Positions 38,632-47,980 are shown, numbered from the stretch's first letter. The stretch is DNA of 64,000 bases from Bradyrhizobium commune (GCF_015624505.1 NZ_CP061379.1:3844001-3908000); one strand, 5' to 3'. Notes: generated by a model from the letters alone, not told the origin. A program made the numbers and translations.

Positions 38632-39663
38632 TTAGGACAGCTTGCCGACGGCCTTTTCCAGGAGGTCCCAGGCCTGATCGCCGTATTTGCCTTTCCACTC
38701 GGAATAGAAGCCGGCGGCGCGCAGCTTGTCGCGGAACGGTGCGACCGTCGGCTGGTTGAAGGTCAAGCCCTTGGCCGCGAGCTCCTGCTGGAGATTCGCG
38801 TTGAGCTTGGCGGTATCCTCACGCTCCTTGACGGCGGCGGCGTTGATGTTCTTGGCGACGATGGCGCGCACGTCCTCAGGCAACGCGCTCCAGGCGCGGC
38901 GGTTGGCCAGGAACCAGAAGCCGTCCCACATGTGGTTGGTCAGCGAGCAGAATTTCTGCACCTCGTACAGCTTGGCGGTCGAGATGATCGCCAGCGGATT
39001 CTCCTGGCCCTCGACGATCCTGGTCTGGAGCGCGGAATAGACCTCGCTGAAATTGATCGAGGCGGGTGCCGCATCGAACGCCTTGAACATCGAGGTCCAT
39101 AGCGGCGACACCGGCACGCGGATCTTGAAGCCCTTGAAGTCGTCCGGCCCGGTGATCGGCTTGCTCGAGGACGTGGTCTGGCGGAAGCCGTTGTCCCAGA
39201 TCTTGTCCATGACCTCGAGGCCGGCTTTCTTGATCTCGCCGCGGACATAGGCGCCGAGGTCGCCGTCCATCGCCTTCCAGACCGTGCCGTAGTCCGGGAA
39301 GGCGAAGCCGATGCCGTTGATGGAGGCCGCCGGCACCAGGGTCGCCAGGATCAGGCCCGACAGCGTGAAGAACTCGACGCCGCCGGAGCGGATCTGGCTC
39401 AGCATGTCGGTGTCGGAGCCGAGCTGGTTGTTCGGGAAGATCTGGAGGTCGAACTTGCCGTTCGTCTCGCTCTTGATCGCCGCGGCCATCTCCCTGGCGC
39501 GCACGTTGAGCGGATGGGTGTCCGGCAGGTTGTTGGCGTATTTGTAGGTGAACTCGGCGCTCTCTGCGCGCGCCACATGGGGCGCGCCGATGCCGCCCAG
39601 GACCGCGGTCGCGGCGGAGGCCTTGAGAAGCGTGCGTCGGGAAAAGCGCGTTGAAAAGACCAT
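38632..39663 (-). CDS. TRAP transporter substrate-binding protein (DctP type)
   Basis: This 343-residue binding protein has a twin-arginine signal (SRRTLLKASAA) and cleavage after ARA (about 32). The conserved DctP region FKGFKIRVP carries the carboxylate-binding Arg. It heads the dctP-dctQM-ligase operon. Its ligand is probably an organic acid, to match the CoA ligase. The two TRAP systems here use different export routes for their binding proteins. Confidence 0.94.
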   Translation of the reverse strand: MVFSTRFSRRTLLKASAATAVLGGIGAPHVARAESAEFTYKYANNLPDTHPLNVRAREMAAAIKSETNGKFDLQIFPNNQLGSDTDMLSQIRSGGVEFFTLSGLILATLVPAASINGIGFAFPDYGTVWKAMDGDLGAYVRGEIKKAGLEVMDKIWDNGFRQTTSSSKPITGPDDFKGFKIRVPVSPLWTSMFKAFDAAPASINFSEVYSALQTRIVEGQENPLAIISTAKLYEVQKFCSLTNHMWDGFWFLANRRAWSALPEDVRAIVAKNINAAAVKEREDTAKLNANLQQELAAKGLTFNQPTVAPFRDKLRAAGFYSEWKGKYGDQAWDLLEKAVGKLS

Positions 39664-39942
39664 GGGTCTGCTTCCTCGGAAGGTTTGTTTTTGTTGTGAG
39701 ACGCAAACCTATACGGACGGACGGTCAGAACGTCATCTGCGATCTCGCGGAGCCACGCTTATTGCAGCCGGACACCATCGCGGCAATATCGGCTTTCGGC
39801 ACATAACCGGACTCAAAATGTGAAAAACAACCCCATGCACAGTAGCCGTCAAGACCCGCGGCGATGGTCGGTGGTCGGTCCGAAAACGACGCTGGAGCGA
39901 AGGCGCTGTGGCAGCAATTTGCCCCAAATATCTGATCTAATT

Positions 39943-39958
39943 GAATATAAATATATTC
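39943..39958. promoter_or_regulatory. Candidate operator palindrome
   Basis: GAATAT-AAAT-ATATTC, a 6-bp inverted repeat in an AT-rich stretch about 280 bases upstream of the TRAP binding-protein start. Operator function is a guess from symmetry only. Confidence 0.25.
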
Positions 39959-39993
39959 CATAATATACCTTATGCGAATTGCGGATATGGGTT

Positions 39994-40007
39994 GTCCGAG
40001 ATCGGAC
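39994..40007. promoter_or_regulatory. Candidate operator palindrome
   Basis: GTCCGA-GA-TCGGAC, a 6-bp inverted repeat with a two-base centre. Its size suits a dimeric regulator, but no regulator gene is adjacent and the distance to the TRAP start (about 330 bases) is long. Confidence 0.25.
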
Positions 40008-40049
40008 CAGTTCGGCGGCCTGCCATCTGGGATAATCATGCCGGCGTTG

Positions 40050-40865
40050 CTACCGCGCCAGCAGCAGCTCCAGCTGGCCCTGCGCCTTCTTCACCGCTGC
40101 CGCGTACCAACCCTGGCTTGGCGCTTCCCTGGCGAAACAGGCCGTGTAGGCCGCCATCGCCTGGTCTTCCCTGGCCATGGAGTCCTGCGGGGTCTTTTTG
40201 GCCATCATCTGCTTCCAGACCTTTTCGCAGGCCGGGATCTCCGCCGTCTTCACGGCGTCGGTTGCGGCGAGGAAGAAGACCTTCTCGCCCTGGATCGCGA
40301 CCACGTCGATCTCGTGCGGCGGGCCCTTGAGGTCGCCATTGCCGCGCACGCCGAGCACGGCGACCGCGGCGCTCGCGGTGGCGGGCCTGGCGATCGGAAG
40401 CTCGGCATATTTGGCGAAGGCCGAGTCCTGGATGGCGGCGTAGTAGAAGCTGTCGGACTTGAAGGCCGCGTCGGGCTCCTGCGGCATGGGATCCTTGCGG
40501 TGCTCGGCAAGCCAGTGCTTGAGCAGCGCCGTCGTGGTCACCACGGCTTGGATCTTGTCGCCTTCGGTGGCGAAGCAGAGCCCGTCGAGATGGCCGAAGC
40601 CGATGTCGCCCTTGAACAGCGTGTCGACGTTCGACTTGCCCTCTGCCGGCAACCCCTTGATCGTGACCGGCCCGACCAGACCGCGCAGCACGCCCGTGAG
40701 CTCCTCGATCGCCTTGTCGTGCTGCTTGTAGGTCGCGTCGTTCTCCGCAGCTTTCGAGAACTTTGCGATGTAGCGATCGCGCAGGTCGAGATAGTGCTGC
40801 TCGGGCGTGGCCGCATGGGCGCAGGTGCCGAACAAGAGCAGGCAGAGCAAGGCAGGCGGTCTCAT
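40050..40865 (-). CDS. Secreted protein of unknown function
   Basis: This 271-residue protein has a Sec signal peptide (LLCLLLFGTCAHA, cleavage at about 19). The mature protein is soluble and mostly helical at its ends, with a middle region DIGFGHLDGLCFATEGDKIQ and one more Cys pair (PACEKV, TACFA). No family is recognised. The ATG at 40865 begins the signal peptide; longer in-frame starts only add low-complexity sequence. It is divergent from the PilZ-XRE gene. Confidence 0.75.
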   Translation of the reverse strand: MRPPALLCLLLFGTCAHAATPEQHYLDLRDRYIAKFSKAAENDATYKQHDKAIEELTGVLRGLVGPVTIKGLPAEGKSNVDTLFKGDIGFGHLDGLCFATEGDKIQAVVTTTALLKHWLAEHRKDPMPQEPDAAFKSDSFYYAAIQDSAFAKYAELPIARPATASAAVAVLGVRGNGDLKGPPHEIDVVAIQGEKVFFLAATDAVKTAEIPACEKVWKQMMAKKTPQDSMAREDQAMAAYTACFAREAPSQGWYAAAVKKAQGQLELLLAR

Positions 40866-41077
40866 TCGATGTCCGTGGACTGGGAGCGATCTGATGTCTT
40901 GGTGCCGTTGCCGGATGGGAAGGTTCATCCCCGGCGGCCGTAGTTGGAGCCCTCCTCCACCGGCGCAAGCTGCTGGTCCGGCGCCAGGAACGAAGCCTTC
41001 ACCATGCCCGCGGGGTTCGATTGAGGCTGGCGCCTCATGGAGGTAAAATTGGCGGCAGATTTTTTCGTTGAGTTTGG

Positions 41078-41677
41078 ATGTCCATGAGCGAATTGCGCGC
41101 TGCGACCAGGCAATCCACGGCAAGGACCGGGATCATCGAGTTTGACGGTGCGAGAGGCGCCGTGAGCATCCCCTGCACGATCTCCGACGTCTCCGGCACG
41201 GGCGCACGGCTCAAGCTCGACTGGTCGCTGTCGTTTCCCAAACAGGCCACGCTGGTCTTTGCTGACGGCTTGCAAAAGGCCTGTCGCGTCGCGTGGCAGA
41301 AGCGCAGGCTCGTCGGCGTCGCCTTCGTCGATGGGTTAGCGAGCCTGGACGAGCAGGCGCTGATGATGACCGAGGAAGAGCAGGCGCTGCACCGGCGGCA
41401 TATCGGCGCCCAGGTCAAAAGCGCACGCGAGGCGCGAGGCTATACCGAGAGCCAGATCGCGAACCTGATTGGCGTCTCGCCCGAGTTCGTGTCACGGGCC
41501 GAGCGCGGCGAGATCAGCATCCCCCTGCACCAGCAACCCACATGGCCGATCTCATGCTGGTCAGCCTCGACAGCCTCGTCGCAGGGCCGGCGTCGAGCGA
41601 GGTCGAACCCGCGGAATGACATGCAGGACGGCCTTGCTCCCCCGGCTCGTGTGGGAAAGTCCATCGCCCTGCTGTAA
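41078..41677 (+). CDS. PilZ-XRE fusion regulator, apparently frameshifted at the C-terminus
   Basis: Residues 1-90 form a PilZ domain with the two c-di-GMP contacts RxxxR (Arg7-Arg11) and DVSGTG (37-42). Residues 105-150 form a Cro/CI-type helix-turn-helix (LHRRHIGAQVK..ESQIANLIGVSPEFVSRAERGE). The fusion would couple c-di-GMP to transcription. After about residue 151 the frame reads low-complexity sequence to 41677. The expected end of the XRE domain (THMADLMLVSLDSLVAG) is found in another frame, ending at 41619. A small indel near 41535 explains this. It may be a recent mutation or an error. Confidence 0.8.
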   Translation: MSMSELRAATRQSTARTGIIEFDGARGAVSIPCTISDVSGTGARLKLDWSLSFPKQATLVFADGLQKACRVAWQKRRLVGVAFVDGLASLDEQALMMTEEEQALHRRHIGAQVKSAREARGYTESQIANLIGVSPEFVSRAERGEISIPLHQQPTWPISCWSASTASSQGRRRARSNPRNDMQDGLAPPARVGKSIALL

Positions 41678-41715
41678 GTTCGACCCGCGTCGGTGTCGGC
41701 GCGGGAGATGACCAC

Positions 41716-42108
41716 ATGGCGGAGCCTGGCTTCGGTCGGTTCAAGAAGGACCACCGGGAATTCTTCAACGCGCTTGCGGAGGATGGATGGCGCCCCGTCC
41801 CCGGCTATGTCGGGGTCGAGGAGAAGATCCTGTCCGGCGGTTTCGATCACCCGGCGCGCGCGGGCGCCGTGACGCGGCTGTCGCGCTGGGCCGCCGGCGC
41901 GTCCGTGGACCATCCCGTCTCGCATGATTGGTGCGAAGAGGTCTTTTTGATATCGGGCACGTTGTCGATCGGCACGCCGTCGCAGGAAACGCGGCTGCTG
42001 GAGGCTGGCACCTATGCCGTGCGGCCGGCCCATGTCGAACATGGACCGTTCTTCACCCGCGACGGCTGCCTGATGATCGAATTTCTCTATTACCCGCCGG
42101 CGGCGTAG
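41716..42108 (+). CDS. Cupin-domain protein
   Basis: This 130-residue, single-cupin protein has motif 1 around VDHPVSHDWCEEVFLISGTLSIG (His and Glu ligands) and motif 2 around VRPAHVEHGPF. It resembles small cupins that bind a metal and may act as isomerases, dioxygenases or sensors. The substrate is unknown. It follows the PilZ-XRE gene and is convergent with metI. Confidence 0.82.
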   Translation: MAEPGFGRFKKDHREFFNALAEDGWRPVPGYVGVEEKILSGGFDHPARAGAVTRLSRWAAGASVDHPVSHDWCEEVFLISGTLSIGTPSQETRLLEAGTYAVRPAHVEHGPFFTRDGCLMIEFLYYPPAA

Positions 42109-42174
42109 CGGCGCGCCTGGAGCGTGATCAAGTCAGGTTCGATCGGCTGCGCGAGGTGTGCTGCCTGACCTGTC

Positions 42175-42840
42175 TCAGCGGTGCCGCAGCCGGCGATTGA
42201 CCCGGCGCGCCAGATAGTCGCCGGCGCTTTGCACGAGCTGCACCAGCGCGATCAGCACGACGACGACGGCGAGCATCATCTCCGGCATGAAGCGCTGATA
42301 GCCGTAGCGGATGCCGAGATCGCCGAGCCCGCCGCCGCCGACGGCACCGACCATGGCGGAGTAGCCGAGCAGGCTGACCACCGCGAGCGTCAGCGCCAGC
42401 AGGAGGCCCGGCAGCGCCTCGGGGATCAGCACCTTGAACACGATCTGAAGCGGCGAGGCGCCGAACGACGACGCAGTCTCGATCAGGCCGCCATCGACCT
42501 CGCGGATCGCGGCTTCGACCAGGCGCGCGATGAAGGGGGTCGAAGCGATCGTGAGCGGCACGATCGCCGCCGTCGAGCCGATCGAGGTGCCTGCGATGAG
42601 GCGCGTGAACGGGATGATGGCGACGACCAGGATGATGAACGGTGTGGAGCGGGTCGCATTCACGACCATGCCGAGCGCCGCGTTGACGGCAGGGGCCGCG
42701 AACAGCTCGCCCTTGCGGCTGGTCGCCAGGAACACGCCGATCGGCAGGCCGAACACGGTGCCAAGCGCGGCTGCGACCCCGACCATGAACAGGGTTTCGC
42801 CGGTGGCCTGGACGATCAGGTTGATGAGTTCAGGCGACAT
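42175..42840 (-). CDS. metI: D/L-methionine ABC transporter permease
   Basis: This 221-residue permease has five membrane helices and the MetI motifs TRSTPFIILVVAIIPFTRLIAGTSIG and the EAA-type region ETASSFGASPLQIVFKVLIPEALPG. It forms the methionine channel with MetN. It starts 11 bases inside the metN 3' end. No metQ lipoprotein gene is near. Confidence 0.93.
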   Translation of the reverse strand: MSPELINLIVQATGETLFMVGVAAALGTVFGLPIGVFLATSRKGELFAAPAVNAALGMVVNATRSTPFIILVVAIIPFTRLIAGTSIGSTAAIVPLTIASTPFIARLVEAAIREVDGGLIETASSFGASPLQIVFKVLIPEALPGLLLALTLAVVSLLGYSAMVGAVGGGGLGDLGIRYGYQRFMPEMMLAVVVVLIALVQLVQSAGDYLARRVNRRLRHR

Positions 42841-43966
42841 AGCCGAGACGCTCCGCCGGGAATTGATGTTGAGAGAGCCAGGCGAGCGTGCGCGCTGTGG
42901 CGCTTTCGCCGCAAGAAATACTTAGAGGGATGCCGAGGACCAGCGAGCCAACCTGCTGGCCGCCGATCTCGTCGATCCGAGCGGACAGCAGCGCGACATC
43001 GAGACCGAGCTCGCGCGCGAGCCGCGCGAGCAGCGTGTCGCCGGCCCCTGCCCCGCGCACCTGGACGCGGATCACGGCGTGGCTGCCCGGCTCCGGCACG
43101 ATCCGGCTCGCCAGCGAGACCGGCAGGCTGTCGCCGGTCACCTCGGCCAGGAAGGACTGCGTGATCGGATGTTTTGGGTGGGTGAAGATGTCGGCGACAT
43201 GGCCGCTCTCGACGACATGGCCGGCGTCGAGCACGACGACCTCCTTGGCGAGCTGGCGCACCACGGACATTTCATGCGTGATCAGCACGATGGTCACGCC
43301 AAGCTCGCGGTTGATGTTGGCGAGCAGATCGAGGATCGCACGCGTGGTCTGCGGATCGAGCGCCGAGGTCGCCTCGTCCGACAGCAGCACGTCCGGCCGC
43401 GTCGCCAGCGCCCGCGCGATACCGACGCGCTGCTTCTGGCCGCCGGAGAGCTCTGACGGATAGCGGTCGTGCTTGTCGGCGATACCGACGAGCGCGAGCA
43501 GCTCAGAAACGCGCGCGCGGATGTCGGTCCTCGACCAGCCCGCGATTTCCAGCGGCAGCGCGATGTTGTCGGCGGCGGTCCGTGACGACAACAGATTAAA
43601 ATGCTGGAAGATCATCCCGATCGACCGCTGCGCCAGCCGCAGCTCGCGGCCTGCGAGCGCCGAGATGTCGCTGTTGTCGACGACGACGCGGCCCGTGGTC
43701 GGCTTCTCCAGCCCGTTGATGAGGCGGACCAGGCTCGACTTGCCGGCGCCGGAGCGCCCGATCACGCCGGTGATCGAGCCGCGCGGGATGGCGAAATCGA
43801 TGTCCTGAAGCGCGTTGACGCCGGGCTTGCCGCGATAGGCCGGATAGGTCTTGGAGATGCGTTCGAAACGGACCATCGCCTCCGGCTCGGCGGCCGGCAC
43901 GTCAAGGGTTTCGATCGGATCTCCGACCACAAGCGATGGGTGCGCGTTCATGGAAGCGGCTTTCAT
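42830..43966 (-). CDS. metN: Methionine ABC transporter ATPase
   Basis: This 378-residue ATPase has Walker A (GRSGAGKSS), signature LSGGQKQR, Walker B (VLLSDEATSALD) and H-loop THEM. A C-terminal NIL domain (about 300-375) binds methionine and gives trans-inhibition in homologues. About 30 residues precede the usual start of the family. The ATG at 43951 is an alternative. A 224-base gap upstream shows no clear riboswitch. Confidence 0.94.
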   Translation of the reverse strand: MKAASMNAHPSLVVGDPIETLDVPAAEPEAMVRFERISKTYPAYRGKPGVNALQDIDFAIPRGSITGVIGRSGAGKSSLVRLINGLEKPTTGRVVVDNSDISALAGRELRLAQRSIGMIFQHFNLLSSRTAADNIALPLEIAGWSRTDIRARVSELLALVGIADKHDRYPSELSGGQKQRVGIARALATRPDVLLSDEATSALDPQTTRAILDLLANINRELGVTIVLITHEMSVVRQLAKEVVVLDAGHVVESGHVADIFTHPKHPITQSFLAEVTGDSLPVSLASRIVPEPGSHAVIRVQVRGAGAGDTLLARLARELGLDVALLSARIDEIGGQQVGSLVLGIPLSISCGESATARTLAWLSQHQFPAERLGYVA

Positions 43967-44190
43967 GCACGATGTTTAGCTCGCCCGCCCCAAAGGCGCA
44001 CGAGAACCAAGCCGCTATCGAAGCGACAGGATCGCAGGAACGGTTCGCCCACGGGCGCGTGCACTGCAGCACAGACCATCGCCCACCAAGGTCTCTGTTG
44101 CAATATCAGATATTTACGCGACGTTGGACGAAGTTTCTCCAGTCCCTGCCCTGTGAAGAAAAATCATCTGCCGGAGGTATCAGCCCCGGT

Positions 44191-45639
44191 TCACCGGACC
44201 ATCTGCAACCACGGCATTACGATCACGAGCAGGCCTGCGAAATAGAGCAGCCCGAAGATCAGGCCAAAGCCCCAGAACTGGCCTTTCCCGATATAGCCGC
44301 TGCCGTAATACATCGGCGCAGGCCCCGTTGCGTAGGGCGAGATCACGCCCATCAGGCCGAGCGAATACATGCAGAGCATCGCCAGCGTGGTCACGGGCAG
44401 ATCGGGAATGCCGGAGCCAACTGCGAGCACGACCGGCAGCACGGCCGCCGCATGCGAAGTGATGCTCGAGAAGAAATAATGGATCCAGAAGAACAGCGCG
44501 ACCAGCAGGATCATCGCGGTCGACGGCGTCAGCCCTGAGAGCGGTTGTGCGAATTCGTTGGCAAGCCATTTGATGAAGCCGATCTCGTTCAGCCCCGAGG
44601 CCAGCGTCAGCAGCGAGGTGAAATAGAAAAACACCTCCCAGGCGCTCTTCTCGCCGACGATGTCGGCGAATTCGATCACGCCCGTGACCAGCATCAGCGA
44701 GATCACGATGAACACGACGGTGGTGGCATTGACGAAGTTCGCACCGAGCAGCGGCACGTGGATGTCCGGGCTCGAGCCCGCGATCCACAAAAACATCGCA
44801 AGCAGGATCAGGACCAGCATGATCCACTCGTTGCGCGACATCGGGCCCATCTCGCTGAGCTCCTTCGCCGCCCATTCGGAGATCTCCGGGCTGTGCTTCA
44901 CCTCCGGCCGGCAGATCGCATAGCTGAGCAGCGGCACGACGATCATCAGGAGGAGGCCGAGCGGCGCGAAGCCGATGAACCATTGGCCCCAGCTCACATC
45001 GACCCCGACCGTCTTCTTGGCGATCACGAGCGCCGCCGCGTTCGGCGCCAGTGCGGTGAAGAACAACGAGCTGGTGATCGCAGTCGCCGCAAAGGCCGTC
45101 CACATCACATAGGTGCCGATCTTGCCGGCGGTCGGTCCGGGCTCGGAGCCATAGATGCGCGGAATGTTGCTGATGATGGGATAGACGATGCCGCCGCTGC
45201 GCGCGGTGTTGGAGGGCGTCGCCGGCGCGAGCAAAAAGTCCGACATCGCCACCGCATAGCCGAGGCCGAGCGTGTTGCGGCCGAGCCGCCGCACCAGCAC
45301 CAGCGCAATGCGCCGGCCAAGCTGGCTCTTGCGATAGCCGATCGAGAATACGAAGGCGCCGACGATCAGCCAGACCGTGCTCTCGGCAAAGCCCGCCAGC
45401 ATCCAGCGCAGCGACTTGCCGGGATCTGGGTCGATATAGCCGCCGACGCCGGCGACCGTGAGCCCGATCAGACCGACCGCGCCGACCGGCATCGACTCCA
45501 GGATGAGCCCGGTAATGACGGCGGCGAACACTGCAAAATAATGCCACTGGTTGACGTTGAGCCCCGCCGGCACCGGCAACAGGTAGATCGCGAGCCACAC
45601 CACGAGCGGCGCGATCAGCTTCCAGCGGCGCGTCATCAA
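44191..45639 (-). CDS. DASS-family carboxylate/anion transporter
   Basis: The 482-residue protein has about 12 membrane helices. The SLC13/DASS signature region LLAPATPSNTARSGGIVYPI is present, together with SSITSHAAAVLPV in the second repeat. These are the Na+/ligand-binding motifs seen in CitT/SodiT-like di- and tricarboxylate exchangers. Likely substrates are 2-oxoglutarate, malate or tartrate. The ATG at 45639 has no strong ribosome site. Confidence 0.92.
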   Translation of the reverse strand: MMTRRWKLIAPLVVWLAIYLLPVPAGLNVNQWHYFAVFAAVITGLILESMPVGAVGLIGLTVAGVGGYIDPDPGKSLRWMLAGFAESTVWLIVGAFVFSIGYRKSQLGRRIALVLVRRLGRNTLGLGYAVAMSDFLLAPATPSNTARSGGIVYPIISNIPRIYGSEPGPTAGKIGTYVMWTAFAATAITSSLFFTALAPNAAALVIAKKTVGVDVSWGQWFIGFAPLGLLLMIVVPLLSYAICRPEVKHSPEISEWAAKELSEMGPMSRNEWIMLVLILLAMFLWIAGSSPDIHVPLLGANFVNATTVVFIVISLMLVTGVIEFADIVGEKSAWEVFFYFTSLLTLASGLNEIGFIKWLANEFAQPLSGLTPSTAMILLVALFFWIHYFFSSITSHAAAVLPVVLAVGSGIPDLPVTTLAMLCMYSLGLMGVISPYATGPAPMYYGSGYIGKGQFWGFGLIFGLLYFAGLLVIVMPWLQMVR

Positions 45640-45827
45640 ACCTCCCCCAATCGCCCGGTCCGTTGCCGGATCATCATCCTATACGTCACAGTTCGAAACA
45701 CGATTCAATGCGTCCGATCAAGAGCGCTGCCGCAGCGGCTGTCGCAGCTTGCTAATGTGCAAACGGTGTCACGCAGACGTGGCTCGATTGCGCTGCAACG
45801 AACCATCGACAGGCACGGACCATCTGG

Positions 45828-46067
45828 TTGAACTATATGCCCGATAAGCCATCGCGATCACAGTCACTTGGAATTGCTGGAGACAGAGCCGCGTGCGCGC
45901 TCGAGACGATTTTGACTAGAAAAGACTATGCCGAGCCGGCGATGCTCGAAGCGATTGCGGAGGCCTACGAGACCAAGTTTGAGCCAGTAACGGCGCCCTG
46001 CCGCCAGCGCGCGGAAATCGCTCTAGGCCGTCGTGATGGATGGAGCAAAACAGCGATGCCATCATAA
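45828..46067 (+). pseudogene. Nitrile hydratase alpha-subunit fragment
   Basis: This 79-codon frame contains ALETILTRKDYAEPAMLEAIAEAYETKFEP, which aligns residue by residue with the N-terminal region of the intact alpha subunit at 48160 ([30 protein letters not shown]). After that the frame diverges. Faint further similarity (MDGAKQ) reappears in another frame, and the Cys metal site is absent. It is a decayed paralogue or a duplication relic. A short expressed product cannot be ruled out. Confidence 0.72.
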
Positions 46068-46155
46068 TGGCCTTGTCCCGCGTCTAACAAATGAATATGT
46101 TAATAACATTCTCTACTTTAGATAGTTTGTGCATTTTCAAGCGACGGCAAAGGCC

Positions 46156-47370
46156 ATGCCTGACCAATTTGTCTCACGCCTGGATTCTGAAGTCGCCCTG
46201 AACCATGAGGCGAGAAAGGAAGTATTCCGCAAGGTCGCGGGCACGGCGATCGAAAACTCCCACGCTGCACTCAAGCAGACCTGGGTCGCCATATTTGCGG
46301 GGGGCACGTATCAACTCATCAGGTCGTTCGACAATTTCATTAGTTGCACGCGCGTCACTCCGAGCGATATCGCACAGGCAAAGAACATCAAGGAAGTCTG
46401 CGAGATAAGCTACCTTCACCAGTATATGACCAAGACCCCGGCCGTTCCCTGGTCAGAGATCGGGCTCTTGCTCGCTTTTTACCTGATCTATGTACTAACT
46501 TTCTACCGCTTCTACGTCGGCAATATCCGCGTGTTCGACATGCGTTACATCGAGATCGGAAGGTTCGTGGCGCTGCTCAGCGAGAAATTGGAGGCGGCGG
46601 CAAAAAAATCCGCAGAAACACCAACGTGTTCCGAGAAGCGCGCTGGCAAGACCACGGAGAGCAAGGCCGCCGAACTGATGAAGACCGCGAATGCGCAGAG
46701 GGATCAGCTCTACAGGGACTTCTTCGACTACAACAATAAGCAAAAGCGCATCGTCGACAGTCTCTTGCTTATGATCAAGACGCTCACGATTGTCGGTTTG
46801 ACGTTGGAGATCAACAATCCTCCGGTCTTCATCACGATCTATGCGCTCGTCCTATTGTTCGACCTCGGCTGGATGCAGGTGAGTAACCTAATCGACTCCT
46901 TGCGCAAGCGGTTTTACGCAAGTCAGACCTCCGAGGGAGACGAAAAATTCCCTGAGGCTGATCTGAAAACGCCTTTGTCCGGAAATCCATTTTTTGTCTA
47001 CAACTACTTCTACTGGCTAGGTCTCACCCGGGCGGTTCAGAATCCAGAACCGGTTGGCAAAGAGCGCGAACCGCGCGCTCCCCAGAAACGCGAACGAGAG
47101 CTCATAACGATTTTTCCGTCGCGCGCGATCAAGTGGTGGACCCGCATCAACGCTATCTGCTTTGGACTTTTGGCGATCCTCGGAGTTCCGTTTTATTTTC
47201 CTTCCGTCTCTACGAACCTCTTGTGGTTCGTGCCGTCGCAGTACGTGCTGTTCGCAATGGCCGGAGCAGTCATGCTGGCAAACTGTGTCGCCGATTTGTA
47301 CGCGACGTGGGGCTTCTACAATCCGTTGTTCGAAACCGCCCACGACTTCATCATCGCTGACACCGACTAG
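46156..47370 (+). CDS. Membrane protein of unknown function, atypical composition
   Basis: The 404-residue protein has hydrophobic segments at about 100-120, 201-217, 224-242, 330-350 and 362-385. A charged cytoplasmic helix lies at about 140-200, rich in Lys/Glu, and a basic linker at about 300-320. No domain is recognised. Codon use and the upstream sequence are noticeably less GC-rich than the neighbours, suggesting transfer from elsewhere. ATG 46156 with AAAGG just upstream is chosen; a GTG at 46129 is possible. It lies between the nitrile hydratase fragment and the intact operon. Confidence 0.72.
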   Translation: MPDQFVSRLDSEVALNHEARKEVFRKVAGTAIENSHAALKQTWVAIFAGGTYQLIRSFDNFISCTRVTPSDIAQAKNIKEVCEISYLHQYMTKTPAVPWSEIGLLLAFYLIYVLTFYRFYVGNIRVFDMRYIEIGRFVALLSEKLEAAAKKSAETPTCSEKRAGKTTESKAAELMKTANAQRDQLYRDFFDYNNKQKRIVDSLLLMIKTLTIVGLTLEINNPPVFITIYALVLLFDLGWMQVSNLIDSLRKRFYASQTSEGDEKFPEADLKTPLSGNPFFVYNYFYWLGLTRAVQNPEPVGKEREPRAPQKRERELITIFPSRAIKWWTRINAICFGLLAILGVPFYFPSVSTNLLWFVPSQYVLFAMAGAVMLANCVADLYATWGFYNPLFETAHDFIIADTD

Positions 47371-47377
47371 GCCGTCA

Positions 47378-47980
47378 TCAGTCCTGGCTCGCGGCCAGCC
47401 GGCGCCGGGCAAAGAGCTTTCGCCCGACGTCCTGCAAGCGACCCACGAGAACATCCGCCGCGCCCCAGCAGGCGATAGCTGCGGCGCCGATGTAGTTGCC
47501 GCCGGCTAGACCTGTCACGATGCCCGGAATGCGTAGGGCCAGGATGGCAACCCCCACGATCGGCTGCAGCGCATCCGCGGCCCGCACCAGGGCGGCGCTG
47601 CCGCGGCGCTCACCAAACCAGGCGACTGGGGCGCGCGCTGCGCCGATGAGCCAAGTTCCGGCCATCAACGCGAGCGCGATCTGAAAACCTGCATTGCCGG
47701 ATGCGACGGTGGATATCACCGCAAGCGCATCTCCGAAGGAAAACAGCAAGCCCCCCGCGGAGTAGCCGGCCCGTGTGTGGCCATACCGCGTAAGGATAAT
47801 CTCGGCGACGAGGAAGCTCAACGAAATCACAATGCCGGCGCTGTCGCCACCGAACAGGAAAAGAGAACTGCCGGCCATCGATACCAGGCCGCCGATATTC
47901 TCTGATTTCATCGCCGCGAGCAGCCGGAAGGCGTTGTCGCGAATTCGCCTGACCCAAGATGATTCGATGGCTGGCTCCAT
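47378..47980 (-). CDS. Small polytopic membrane protein
   Basis: This 200-residue protein has five or six hydrophobic helices rich in Gly and Ala, a basic C-terminus, and repeated [16 protein letters not shown] and [19 protein letters not shown] segments. It resembles YgjV-like or SemiSWEET-like inner-membrane proteins only in general character. The ATG at 47980 begins a plausible protein; earlier in-frame sequence is unconvincing. It is convergent with the unknown membrane protein and divergent from nthA. Confidence 0.65.
   Translation of the reverse strand: MEPAIESSWVRRIRDNAFRLLAAMKSENIGGLVSMAGSSLFLFGGDSAGIVISLSFLVAEIILTRYGHTRAGYSAGGLLFSFGDALAVISTVASGNAGFQIALALMAGTWLIGAARAPVAWFGERRGSAALVRAADALQPIVGVAILALRIPGIVTGLAGGNYIGAAAIACWGAADVLVGRLQDVGRKLFARRRLAASQD

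Larger units (their letters stand above)
39664..40049. other. Long AT-rich gap with palindromes
   Basis: About 390 bases with no supported gene, upstream of the TRAP operon and at the 3' end of the secreted-protein gene. The stretch near 39930-39975 is markedly AT-rich compared with the window. It contains two small palindromes listed separately. The TRAP operon promoter should lie here. Confidence 0.5.

Noticed and set aside
43967..44190. A possible SAM-type riboswitch before metN
   Set aside because: A GCTAAAC stretch is present, but the stems and conserved core of SAM-II/SAM-V could not be found.
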